A DNA stretch of 64,000 nucleotides, taken from NCBI GenBank assembly GCA_035489435.1, contig DATHKG010000181.1. One strand, given 5' to 3'. The position numbers and the translations under genes are program-made. Position 1 is the first letter of the stretch. The number at the start of each line of letters is the position of its first letter. Below the pieces are notes generated by a model. It ran no database searches, was not told the origin of the DNA, and saw only the letters and a list, made by a program, of their open reading frames with translations. This DNA comes from DATHKG01 sp035489435 (GTDB taxonomy: Bacteria > Bacteroidota > Bacteroidia > Chitinophagales > Chitinophagaceae). Of the stretch, positions 8,334-16,840 are shown one piece after another.

Positions 8334-9656
8334 ATGAAAAAATGCAGGAAATTGCCTTGCAAAGTCATGCCTATGCTTGGGCCAATGCTAGTATTATCAG
8401 TCTTATTTTCGTGTAACAAAGCAGATCTACAGGAACCACTTTCTAGCGAAGAAAATGAAACAGCCATCTCTTCTTTAAGTGCAACATCTCTAAGTAAAAA
8501 CATTTTGTACAGTGAAACGTTTGAAGGCAGCAACCCCTTCGCGAATCTGAATACACAATTTGAAACATCATATGCTTTCACTGTAGCCAGCAGCCCCGTA
8601 TTTCAAGGAAGCAAAACCGGACGTTTTGAATTAAGGGATACTGATCCTGAAAACAATGGCGGCACTCGTACAGAAGTTGTGTTCCCGGTTGCTACGAACC
8701 TGAATCGTTGGTATAGTTTTGCAGCTTATTTTCCTTCGTCTGATTTCAAACCTGATTCAGGAGATGAATTAATAGGACAATGGAAGCAACATGAACACGG
8801 AACTAGCAGCGCGATCAGTTTACGGATTAAAGATGATCGTTTCCGCCTGAATATCATCCCTACATACAAAGGCACCTCTGAGAAGATTGATCTGGGACCG
8901 GTTACTAAAGACAAGTGGTTAACTTTTGTTTTTCATGTAAAGCATTCAGGTGGTTCAGATGGCTTAGTTGAATTATGGCTTAACGGACAACAAATCATCA
9001 ACCGATCCGGCTCTAATATGTATAAATTGAGCAGTGAAAGTGGCCTGACAAATCCTGAGTGGAAAATTGGAATCTATAAATCAAACTGGAATGGTTCACA
9101 AACAACTGAGACCAGCAAAAGAGTTTTATTTTTTGATGACATAAGATTGGGCAATGAAAACGCAACTTTAGGGGAAATGGCGCCAACTCCTAACGGCGGC
9201 TCATCTGGGACACCAGCTCCGACACCTACTCCTACTCCTACGCCTACTCCTACTCCAACGCCAACCCCGACACCAACTCCAACCCCTGGTCAATCTCCTA
9301 TTACAGGCTTTACTTTAGTTAGTGCTCATACAGAAAAAGATATCAGTACTATTGCAAATGGAGCTACCATCAGTCTGGCAACAATCGATGTTGATAAATT
9401 GAACATCCGGGCAAACACATCTGGTACTGTAGGAAGTGTGAAATTTGAATTAAGCGGTACGCAAACAAAACAATATAGCGACAGCAACCTTCCTTTTTCT
9501 TTGCATGGTGATGATGGAAAAAGCAACTACTTTTTTGATAATTGGAATCCACCAGCATTAGGCAAATACACTATTAAAGCCACTCCTTATTCCGGAGCAA
9601 ACGGCGGCGGTACAGCAGGTACGCCATACACTATTAGTTTCACTTTTGTGAAATAA
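8334..9656 (+). CDS. Secreted polysaccharide lyase, heparin lyase I-like, with PT linker and C-terminal Ig-like domain
   Basis: A 440-residue lipoprotein or secreted enzyme. Residues ~10-27 form a lipoprotein signal ending in SVLFSC with Cys27. Residues ~55-285 match the heparin-lyase-I/glucuronan-lyase type polysaccharide lyase domain: an FEGS start, GRFELRDTDPENNGGTRTEV near 107, and LIGQWKQHEHGTSSAISLR near 147-165, which contains the conserved Gln-Trp-x-x-x-x-His. The lyase acts on uronic-acid polymers by beta-elimination. A Pro-Thr linker at ~296-320 joins a C-terminal Ig-like domain (ITGFTLVSAHTEKDI...). There is no T9SS sorting tail. It stands alone beside the EPS operon; cleavage of that polymer is an attractive but untested idea. 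Confidence 0.75.
   Translation: MKKCRKLPCKVMPMLGPMLVLSVLFSCNKADLQEPLSSEENETAISSLSATSLSKNILYSETFEGSNPFANLNTQFETSYAFTVASSPVFQGSKTGRFELRDTDPENNGGTRTEVVFPVATNLNRWYSFAAYFPSSDFKPDSGDELIGQWKQHEHGTSSAISLRIKDDRFRLNIIPTYKGTSEKIDLGPVTKDKWLTFVFHVKHSGGSDGLVELWLNGQQIINRSGSNMYKLSSESGLTNPEWKIGIYKSNWNGSQTTETSKRVLFFDDIRLGNENATLGEMAPTPNGGSSGTPAPTPTPTPTPTPTPTPTPTPTPTPGQSPITGFTLVSAHTEKDISTIANGATISLATIDVDKLNIRANTSGTVGSVKFELSGTQTKQYSDSNLPFSLHGDDGKSNYFFDNWNPPALGKYTIKATPYSGANGGGTAGTPYTISFTFVK
9219..9286 (+). repeat. Pro-Thr hexanucleotide repeat (protein linker)
   Basis: About a dozen copies of an ACNCCN-type hexamer encode a (Pro-Thr)n linker inside the lyase. Third-position changes between ACT, ACG, ACA and ACC show that the array is not freshly expanded. 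The linker separates the catalytic and Ig-like domains. Confidence 0.85.
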
Positions 9657-9675
9657 AAACTTCATAATAAAACAA

Positions 9676-10493
9676 TCGAGTAGGAAGATAGCGGACTTTC
9701 AGTCCGCTATCTTCCTCTCACACCACCGTACGTACCGTTCGGTATACGGCGGTTCCTTAATTTAGTTACCTTGCATCCAGGTAACAGTCCGTCAGGAACA
9801 AGTATCCCCTTTCTCTGAGCCGCTCATTAGTTACGGACGTAGACAGGATCCAACTATTGGCAATATGCCAGTAGCCTTTCCTCGTATTCGCATACTCCCA
9901 GGCTTTGGACTTGGCTATGCCAAGTTTGACGAGATTGGTTTGTTTGGTGCTCGTTCGTTTCCACTGTTTCCAGAACACCATCCTAAGTCTTCTGCGGTAC
10001 CCACATAGTCTTCGGGTTCCGCCCTATTTTTCTGTAGGTAGCTATCTTGCGATATTTGCTGCTTTCTACCTTGCATCTGGTAACATTCATTTACTGCTTA
10101 CTTCTTAAGGTTCAGCCCTTCCAACATATGTCGCATGTTGTACTATGGCCTCGGCTGACTTCTCACAGCAAATCTTGTTTCAACCGCGCTTCATACATAT
10201 TGTTTTCACGCGTCTGTGAGATCTCCCATGGTAAGACGATAAACCTTCATTCCATATACACGCGCCATTTACATCGTTATGTCCGTGTAATCTTTGGACT
10301 TCGCTTTGTTTAGCAAGCTCATCCACACAACGGCTGCCTGATGGTGTTAGTGTTCCTCGCGCCGGAACTTTGCCTCGAAGCTTCCTTCAGATTCCACCTC
10401 GCGGTGGACACCCTTGCTCTTGGCTAATGGTTGGTGATTACCAACCCCCATAACGGACTCGCACCGTCAAGTTTATCGCCATGCATGGCGCAC
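9676..10493 (-). mobile_element. Group II intron with deleted reverse transcriptase, inserted behind a terminator
   Basis: Read on the minus strand, the element starts at 10493 with the group II 5' consensus GTGCG and a long structured domain-I-like leader. It ends near 9676. Domain V is visible at 9721-9756 (CCGTATACCG...ACGTACGG pairing with the invariant AC/GT loop style). Domain VI is a perfect 14-bp stem with a 5-nt loop at 9683-9715, followed by CTACTCGAT. Between them lies only a small piece of the intron-encoded protein, so about 1.2 kb of reverse transcriptase is missing. The 5' end sits directly on the T-tract of the terminator at 10494-10529, the known target preference of bacterial class C introns. 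The exact 3' boundary is uncertain by a few bases. Confidence 0.75.
9766..10005 (-). pseudogene. ltrA: C-terminal remnant of group II intron reverse transcriptase/maturase
   Basis: The frame reads RRRLRMVFWKQWKR, then NLVKLGIAKSKAWEYANTRKGYW and a short tail ending RGYLFLTDCY. This is the C-terminal maturase region (GIIM domain) of group II intron proteins. The frame hits a stop a few codons upstream of the RRRLRM segment, and no reverse transcriptase motifs (such as YADD) exist anywhere in the 818-nt intron. The element therefore cannot move on its own; splicing would need a maturase supplied in trans. Confidence 0.8.
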
Positions 10494-10529
10494 TAAAAAA
10501 GGCTGTCTCAATTTAGATTTGAGACAGCC
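10494..10529 (-). terminator. Intrinsic terminator of the T9SS protein gene; group II intron target
   Basis: An 11-bp stem (GGCTGTCTCAA at 10501-10511 pairing with TTGAGACAGCC at 10519-10529) with a 7-nt loop is followed, on the minus strand, by a run of six T (10495-10500). It lies 75 nt beyond the stop of the minus-strand T9SS gene, so it should end that transcript. The intron begins at the next base but one after the T-run. Confidence 0.85.
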
Positions 10530-10603
10530 TCTTTTATTTGTACAATCCCGATTTTTTTATGCCAGGATAAACAGTTGAACCGGATGCAATAACAGTCTCA
10601 ACT

Positions 10604-13279
10604 TTATTCTTTCACCACTTTTAAGACTTTTGTTTCATTACCGGTTTGTATACTTATCATATACAATCCTGCCACCAGGCGAGTCCCATCGATTTTGACA
10701 TTCTTTGCGACATTGGCATGGGCCGTACCTTCATCAACCTGGGATATCAGGGCACCACTACTGTTATAAAATTTAATAGAGTATTTCTCAGTCTGTGGCA
10801 ATGTGAACCTGAAAGTAGCTTCGTTAGAAAATGGATTTGGAAAAACCGTTGCCTCTATGCTTTTAGCTGTTAGATCACTTCTGGCCATAGAAGTATTTTT
10901 TATTTTGGCTCTGCCAGCCAGCTGGGGTGGGTCAATAATATAGAATTCGCCTGAACTAAACCCACCTGTTATCGGGTTACCGAAAGCATCAACAACGTCT
11001 GTTCCATTATTCTTGAGATCCAGGCGCAATGTGCCGGTTCCGGTAAGGGATGTAACTGTTACAGTATAATTAGCACATACCCCCAGAACGTTGGTGATGA
11101 TTCCATTAGCTGTTCCCCCGATGGTTAGTGAAAAGTCTGATGTATTCACTCCATTGACCGCTTCAGAGAAGTTAACTGCAAAGACCACTGTAGTTGCCGT
11201 AGTGTTTTGTGTGGTCGGTGAAGAACGAAGTATACCTGACACTGATGGTGGCGTTACATCACCTGGTGAAACATTATAGGTTTCTCCGCTCGTGAAGCCT
11301 CCAGTGATTGAATTACTGGCCCCATCTACAATGCCGGTTCCACTGCTATTAAGATCCAGCCGCAAACTACCTGTACCTGTGATATTGCTGACAGTAACAG
11401 TATATGCTGCTCCGGAGCCGGACACACCACTGACGCTACCAGCGGCTGTTCCCCCGGTTGACAGTGTAAAATCTAATGCATCCACTCCATTGACCGCTTC
11501 GGAGAAATTGACCGCAAAGACTACCGTTGTCGCCGTGGTATTTTGTGTCGTAGGTGAAGAGCGAAGTATATTCGAAACTGATGGTGAGGTAAAATCACCG
11601 GGTGAAACATTGTAGGTTTCTCCGTTCGTAAAGCCACCCGTTATGGGATTACTGGCCCCATCTACTATACCGGTTCCACTTGCGTTCAGATCGAGCCGCA
11701 AACTACCAGTACCTGTGATATTGTTAATAGTAACAGTATATGCCGCTCCGGAACCCGACACATTGCTGATGTTGCCGGCAGCTGTTCCCCCGGTTGTCAC
11801 TGTAAAATCTGATGCATTTACGCCAGTTACCGATTCGGAGAAGTTGACGGCAAAGACCACTGTCGTCGCAGTTGTATTTTGTGTTGTCGGTGAAGAACGA
11901 GGGATACCTGAAACTGATGGAGGAGTTACATCACCCGGTGGACCATCTGATGCCAATACGCTCACTATCTGCCGGGGGCTTCCCTGGTCAGTTGCCACGA
12001 TTGCGACGTCAGGGTTATAGGTTTGATGGGTACTGGATGAAAAATTATAGTTTGCTGACGGGCCACCCATTAATACTGTCGGAGCAGTAAAAGAGATGTT
12101 GGAAACAGGAGATTCTTTATAAAGAATACGGCCACCGTTTGAAAGGCTTGTGTATACTATTTTGAGTTTCCCTAATACATCATTCAACAAAACTATAGCC
12201 TGGCTACCTTCCCCAATCGTCACCGGATAAAGGTTATCCCAGGTGCCATTCGGACGACGTACCAATAATATGAGCTCTGGAAGGTTAACATTGTTATAAC
12301 TGGTTTTGGCAACACAGTAAAGTGTACCATTACTTGACAGCGTTAAATTCATATGATCATCCGCCATGCGGGGATTGCCTGGAATGGCTGACTGGGAAGC
12401 AGGTCTTTCATCTGCGGTCCAGGTGTTAGGATTATCGCCATCGGTATGGGTCCTAAAACCAAAAAGACCCGTGTTTTGATTTGACCAAAAAACACCGATT
12501 TTACCCTGGAGTTTGGTAACTGCTGAGATATCATCACTAGATACTCCTGATGCTATGTTAATAGAAGCACTCCAGGTATTGTATGGCGAATCACTCCACC
12601 ATACCTGGATGTCATTTACTGCATCTGCGGCCACCCACATCCTGCCTGTTCCATCTATAGTAAGTGTGGCCGCTTCCACACCACTTGGAAAAGTTACGTT
12701 TGTCGGGGAAGGTCTTCCACCCCAATTTTTATAAGTATTGGTTGCAGGATCATACTGCAGAGTTGCGATTGCATTAGCGCCTGAACCTTTAAACATTAAG
12801 ACATGAACAAGATCGCCGACATTCCAACAATCAGTTCTGCTGCCAGACGTCGCAAGTCGCAATATTGGCGTCCAGGTAGTTCCATCCAGCCTGAATATCC
12901 ATGTCCCTCCGATAGTTGGCGGAAGCGCACACCACCATTGCCCCGCATACCACCATGTTTTTGCCTGGGGCTTATGTTGCGTATCTATACCCCCGATCTG
13001 GATAGGGTCGAGTGTGGTGATAGCATTAAAAGGAGGTCTGGGACTGGCATTTATTCCCGGAACTCCCATTGGAAAACCTGGACCACCGCTATAAACCGGC
13101 TCGTCATCTTCATGTGTATTGAGTCCCAGATTGTTCAGCCAGTATGTTAAATTATGATTATCCCGGAGATCTGGATAATTATCAAAAGAAGTCAGTGAAC
13201 TTGCTATTCTGATATCATTTTGTGCAAAAGAAAAAAATGCACTTAGGCAGCACAGGTACGAAAAAAAGATCTTTTTCAT
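10604..13279 (-). CDS. T9SS-exported surface protein with propeller-like N-terminus and three Ig-like repeats
   Basis: An 891-residue protein. A signal peptide (MKKIFFSYLCCLSAFFSFAQ, cleavage after residue ~19) leads into a ~420-residue region rich in W-x-x-x-D-G and G-x-(W/L)-x-V-A-x units, such as GTWIFRLDGTTW and GTGRMWVAADAV, which looks like a beta-propeller. Three near-identical 112-residue Ig-like domains follow, starting at each GDVTPPSVSG or GDFTSPSVSN segment. The last ~80 residues are a T9SS type A sorting domain: VFPNPFSNEATFRF, SGALISQ, GLYMISIQTG and a final KVLKVVKE. The protein should be exported across the outer membrane and anchored or released. Its ligand is unknown. It lies just after the EPS operon on the same strand, 52 nt from its last gene. 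Confidence 0.85.
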   Translation of the reverse strand: MKKIFFSYLCCLSAFFSFAQNDIRIASSLTSFDNYPDLRDNHNLTYWLNNLGLNTHEDDEPVYSGGPGFPMGVPGINASPRPPFNAITTLDPIQIGGIDTQHKPQAKTWWYAGQWWCALPPTIGGTWIFRLDGTTWTPILRLATSGSRTDCWNVGDLVHVLMFKGSGANAIATLQYDPATNTYKNWGGRPSPTNVTFPSGVEAATLTIDGTGRMWVAADAVNDIQVWWSDSPYNTWSASINIASGVSSDDISAVTKLQGKIGVFWSNQNTGLFGFRTHTDGDNPNTWTADERPASQSAIPGNPRMADDHMNLTLSSNGTLYCVAKTSYNNVNLPELILLVRRPNGTWDNLYPVTIGEGSQAIVLLNDVLGKLKIVYTSLSNGGRILYKESPVSNISFTAPTVLMGGPSANYNFSSSTHQTYNPDVAIVATDQGSPRQIVSVLASDGPPGDVTPPSVSGIPRSSPTTQNTTATTVVFAVNFSESVTGVNASDFTVTTGGTAAGNISNVSGSGAAYTVTINNITGTGSLRLDLNASGTGIVDGASNPITGGFTNGETYNVSPGDFTSPSVSNILRSSPTTQNTTATTVVFAVNFSEAVNGVDALDFTLSTGGTAAGSVSGVSGSGAAYTVTVSNITGTGSLRLDLNSSGTGIVDGASNSITGGFTSGETYNVSPGDVTPPSVSGILRSSPTTQNTTATTVVFAVNFSEAVNGVNTSDFSLTIGGTANGIITNVLGVCANYTVTVTSLTGTGTLRLDLKNNGTDVVDAFGNPITGGFSSGEFYIIDPPQLAGRAKIKNTSMARSDLTAKSIEATVFPNPFSNEATFRFTLPQTEKYSIKFYNSSGALISQVDEGTAHANVAKNVKIDGTRLVAGLYMISIQTGNETKVLKVVKE
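10930..11940 (-). repeat. Three 336-nt tandem coding repeats (Ig-like domains)
   Basis: Three consecutive copies, each about 336 nt (112 codons), begin near 11938, 11602 and 11266 on the minus strand. The first halves, such as those encoding SSPTTQNTTATTVVFAVNFS, are almost identical, while the third copy diverges more at its end. High similarity at DNA level points to recent duplication or gene conversion. Confidence 0.85.
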
Positions 13280-13330
13280 AAAATAAAAATTAAGTGAGTA
13301 TTCACGTTTCTATTACAAAAGCGAAAAATT

Positions 13331-14395
13331 CTAAAAAGCACCGTGACCAGCTTTTTTACCAAAAACTGTCAATAAAATAATTTTTATATCCAGCCAAAAC
13401 GACCAGTGTTTTATATACCATAAATCATGTAGGGTACGTTGTCTTTTTTGCTCTTCTGTATCGGTTGGACCTCTCCATCCATTTACCTGGGCCCATCCGG
13501 TTATACCCGGTCTCACATAATGCCTGATCATATACCTGGTTACACAACCCTGCAATTGCTCATTCAGATATCGCCGGTGCGGCCGGGGGCCAACAACACT
13601 CATGTGTCCTTGTAGAACATTCACAAACTGTGGGAGTTCATCTAAACTATACTTCCTTAGAATTTTTCCGAAACGGGTCACCCTGGGATCATTTTTTGAT
13701 GTTGAAAGCTTGCCACCTGATGATTCGTCATTTTCCCTCATGCTTCTGAACTTAAATAACTTAAAAGGCTTGCCCCCCTTCCCGATCCGTATGGGACAAT
13801 AAAGAGTCGGCCCGGGTGACTCCATTTTTATAAGCAACACAAGTAGAAAAAGTAATGGTGAAAGAAAAAGCAAAACGAAGGCAGCAAAGATTTTATCAAA
13901 GCAATTTTTAAAGAAAGAACCATATACCGAATCCATGGGCGATTTATGAATGCTTAACGCATCTATCTGCCCAAACCTTGTAACCTGATAATCTGTACCG
14001 AATAAATCATCATAGCCTGGTATGTATTTAACGCGGATTCCATAGTAGTCCGCAGCTGATAAAATGTTTTGTATTTTCTGAATTGGTTTACCAGGTAAAG
14101 CAATAACTATCTCGTCTACTACATTATCTTTTAAAAAGTCATTTATATTTTGCAAATTTCCTATCACCATACTTCGTTCAACAATACATTCCTCATTATT
14201 TGTGCAATTAATAAAACCCTTGATTTCATATCCATTGACTTTATGTGCCATCAATTGCATCTCTACCTTCTTTGCCATAATGCCGGTTCCGGCAATTAAT
14301 GCATACTTGACATTTTTATTTCTTTTTAAAGGGTTAAATGACAGTTTACTTCCTACTGAGCTGACTAAAGGGCCTGTTGGTTTTGCACTGATCAT
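13331..14395 (-). CDS. Initiating sugar-phosphate transferase (polyprenyl glycosylphosphotransferase), short form
   Basis: This membrane enzyme would attach the first sugar phosphate to undecaprenyl phosphate to start EPS repeat-unit assembly. Residues ~25-140 are a nucleotide-binding-like domain (AGTGIMAKKVE). A membrane helix at ~168-190 precedes the catalytic domain, with LFKFRSMRENDE near 215, RKYSLDELPQF near 250, SVVGPRPHR near 267 and RPGITGWAQVNG near 293. The usual four N-terminal membrane helices (about 120 residues) are absent: at 354 residues it is about 100 shorter than WcaJ/WbaP-type proteins. It may be naturally short or 5'-truncated. It is the last gene of the EPS operon, 178 nt after the preceding one. 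Confidence 0.85.
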   Translation of the reverse strand: MISAKPTGPLVSSVGSKLSFNPLKRNKNVKYALIAGTGIMAKKVEMQLMAHKVNGYEIKGFINCTNNEECIVERSMVIGNLQNINDFLKDNVVDEIVIALPGKPIQKIQNILSAADYYGIRVKYIPGYDDLFGTDYQVTRFGQIDALSIHKSPMDSVYGSFFKNCFDKIFAAFVLLFLSPLLFLLVLLIKMESPGPTLYCPIRIGKGGKPFKLFKFRSMRENDESSGGKLSTSKNDPRVTRFGKILRKYSLDELPQFVNVLQGHMSVVGPRPHRRYLNEQLQGCVTRYMIRHYVRPGITGWAQVNGWRGPTDTEEQKRQRTLHDLWYIKHWSFWLDIKIILLTVFGKKAGHGAF

Positions 14396-14573
14396 AAAAC
14401 TAAATTGAGGGGTTTAAGAAAGATTGTCTGATTCAATCCGAAAGTGGATTCCGCTGTTCTCGAAGAATTGTTACGATAGCGATGAGACCGCCTTTGATTT
14501 TTCTGTAGTATCCCGTCGCCGGGAAACATAGCACGAAAGCCACATCTTGTGTAGCCTGAAGGATATTTCAACT

Positions 14574-15641
14574 TCAGACCAGACTTTTTACATAAGAAGA
14601 AGGGTTTTCTTCATATTTCATCACTTCATTTATCATAAACTCAGTTGTATCTATACAGTCACCGCGTAGCTTTTCACTTCTATCGCTATATTCTTTCTTT
14701 GCAGATTTGTCTTTTATTATTTCTAAGCCTCTTTCAATTGCAAGCTCCTGTTCCCGCTCACTATCGCCAAAATTGTAAACTAAGCCATACCTATTTTCCT
14801 GATCTTCCAGATATCCAAGTTGATTAAAACTGATACGGATAGCAGGCGTGCCTAATATAGCTGCTTCCGACGCCATAGAACCGCTTTCACCGAATAAAAG
14901 CGAACTATAGTATAAAGCATCATGCATTTTATTGAAAGGGATACTTATTCTGAATTCTTCCAGGTCTCCTGGCAATTCTACTTCAGAAGAAATAAAAACC
15001 TTTGCCCACCTGGACAATTCAAGAACTGCCTTTATTTTATTTTGCAAACTCATACCGGAATGGCCAAAATCATGGGTGGCATTCCAGGACACAAATCTCA
15101 CAATAACAAATTTTTCTGAATCTTTGATGCCGAGAATTTCAATTATTGATGGATCAGGTTTATAATAATTGGAATGCAGATAAGCCAGTTCCATATAGCC
15201 CTGGAACCTGATATGCTTTTCGCCCAAATCGATCTTATAACAACCCGGAGTAAAGACCTTCGTTGCAAAAGGAACGGTAAGCTTGTGATGTAGTCTTGCA
15301 TGCTCTGTGTCACTAAACACTAAGGAGGTTTTATTTAATATCTTTGCAACCTGTGACGGATAAGGATGAAGAAAATTTAAGAAAAGGTCAATTTTTAGTT
15401 TTCTTGCAATCTTTAAAAGCATGAAATCCGCATAGATCAGGTATATCAGTTTAGCAACTTTCCCTTTTTTCCCCTTACCCCTGTCCAGGAATGGGATATT
15501 GTATAATTGAAGAAGCTTATGTTCCATTTCCTTATTCCTGGAAACACAATAGACATTGTGCCCACGTGCTACCATAAGCTTATAAAAATTCCGAAAATAA
15601 TGAACATGGGACGGGTGATTGATATCGATCAATATTCTCAT
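14574..15641 (-). CDS. DUF354 family protein (GT-B glycosyltransferase-like)
   Basis: A 355-residue cytoplasmic protein matching DUF354. The start MRILIDINHPSHVHYFRNFY is typical, followed by HPYPSQ near residue 93, DTEHARLHH near 113, and a C-terminal block FGESGSMASEAAILGTPAI near 252-270 that mirrors the donor-binding region of GT-B enzymes such as UDP-GlcNAc 2-epimerase relatives. The substrate is unknown. Its place between two glycosyltransferase-type genes in the EPS operon argues for a role in sugar transfer or modification. Confidence 0.8.
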   Translation of the reverse strand: MRILIDINHPSHVHYFRNFYKLMVARGHNVYCVSRNKEMEHKLLQLYNIPFLDRGKGKKGKVAKLIYLIYADFMLLKIARKLKIDLFLNFLHPYPSQVAKILNKTSLVFSDTEHARLHHKLTVPFATKVFTPGCYKIDLGEKHIRFQGYMELAYLHSNYYKPDPSIIEILGIKDSEKFVIVRFVSWNATHDFGHSGMSLQNKIKAVLELSRWAKVFISSEVELPGDLEEFRISIPFNKMHDALYYSSLLFGESGSMASEAAILGTPAIRISFNQLGYLEDQENRYGLVYNFGDSEREQELAIERGLEIIKDKSAKKEYSDRSEKLRGDCIDTTEFMINEVMKYEENPSSYVKSLV

Positions 15642-15785
15642 TACAGATCTTAAGTTTAGAAAAATAAAAATTGATTACCTGAGTTATTTAAGGCTTCTTA
15701 ACAATGGCACAATCTTTAACCGAAACACTATTTTAAGTATAAATTGTCGCTCAAATCCGGCACACGGATTTATACGCATGGCTCA

Positions 15786-16760
15786 TCACTCATTCCTTAA
15801 TACTTTATTATAAACGGCGATCACTTTTTTTGCAATACAGTCTTCATCAAGACCTAGCTTTACCAGTCGGTTTGCACCATCAGTTCTACCTTTTGTTACT
15901 GCAAAATTTAATGCCAATCTTAATTTGGCAGAAAACTCATATACGTTGAAAGAGGAAATATAACATCCCTGTGTTTCTCCTATTACCCATTTTACATCAC
16001 CGGTATTTGTAGCCACAATTGGACAATTACATGCCATTGCTTCCTTAACAACATTGGGAGAGCCTTCCATCAACGAAGGGACCGCAAGTACATCTGCAAC
16101 GCATAACAAAGCAGGCACATCAGCATGTTTTACAGGATATGGATTGACTAATTCCACATCTGGCAGTTTCAACAGATTTACGGCCTTTTCTACCAGGTGA
16201 TAATTTTTTCTTACTTCTGCTTTATTTCCAAGGAAAAGAATAATTCTTTTTTCTTTTGAAAAATGTGCAGACTTATTAATTAATGGCTGCGGCCGGAATT
16301 CTTCGATATCAATCCCGTTTGGAATAATGTAAGACCTGCTTTTTAACAATACATATTTCTCAATGTTTTGTGACTTGGAAATGATTGCTTTCACAAAAGG
16401 CTGTATAAGCAGAGTGAAAAGAGTGAATAATCTGCTGCTAATGCGAACTGTATTTACGCCAATGTAAGCGCCATACGCATCATCACCCATAAGCGATAAA
16501 ACAACAGGCACTCTCCTGGTTCCGAGTACAGCGGTCCAGCCGGAAAGCGCAAAATGCGCATGAATTAAATCATAGCTCCGTTGTCGCAAATGGAGGCGAA
16601 GTCTTATGGCCGCCTTCAGATACCCAAAAATACCTTTCCCGACAATGGGAAAATAATCAACATCAATCCCTTTTTTTATAAGAGACTCACCTTGTTGTTT
16701 AATAAAAGGAGCAATACCTAATTTCTTGTTGTTGCCACTGCAAACAAAAAGCACTTTCAT
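15786..16760 (-). CDS. Glycosyltransferase family 4
   Basis: A 324-residue GT-B enzyme. The N-terminal acceptor domain starts MKVLFVCSGN and has LIHAHFALSGW near residue 88. The C-terminal donor domain holds PNGIDIEEFRP near 150 and the E-x7-E motif in EGSPNVVKEAMA near 240-252. It should add one sugar to the lipid-linked EPS repeat at the inner face of the membrane, with sugar and linkage unknown. It lies between asnB and the DUF354 gene with gaps of 80 and 144 nt. Confidence 0.85.
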   Translation of the reverse strand: MKVLFVCSGNNKKLGIAPFIKQQGESLIKKGIDVDYFPIVGKGIFGYLKAAIRLRLHLRQRSYDLIHAHFALSGWTAVLGTRRVPVVLSLMGDDAYGAYIGVNTVRISSRLFTLFTLLIQPFVKAIISKSQNIEKYVLLKSRSYIIPNGIDIEEFRPQPLINKSAHFSKEKRIILFLGNKAEVRKNYHLVEKAVNLLKLPDVELVNPYPVKHADVPALLCVADVLAVPSLMEGSPNVVKEAMACNCPIVATNTGDVKWVIGETQGCYISSFNVYEFSAKLRLALNFAVTKGRTDGANRLVKLGLDEDCIAKKVIAVYNKVLRNE

Positions 16761-16840
16761 AAAATATATTAGGGTAGATAAAGTTTTTGAAATACTTCTT
16801 TTGAAATCTCCCGAAATAAACCATCGTTGTCTTTCAGAAT

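Noticed and set aside
11091..12020. Three plus-strand open frames with similar repeated sequence
   Set aside because: They are the antisense of the three Ig-like repeats of the T9SS protein and repeat only because the coding strand does.
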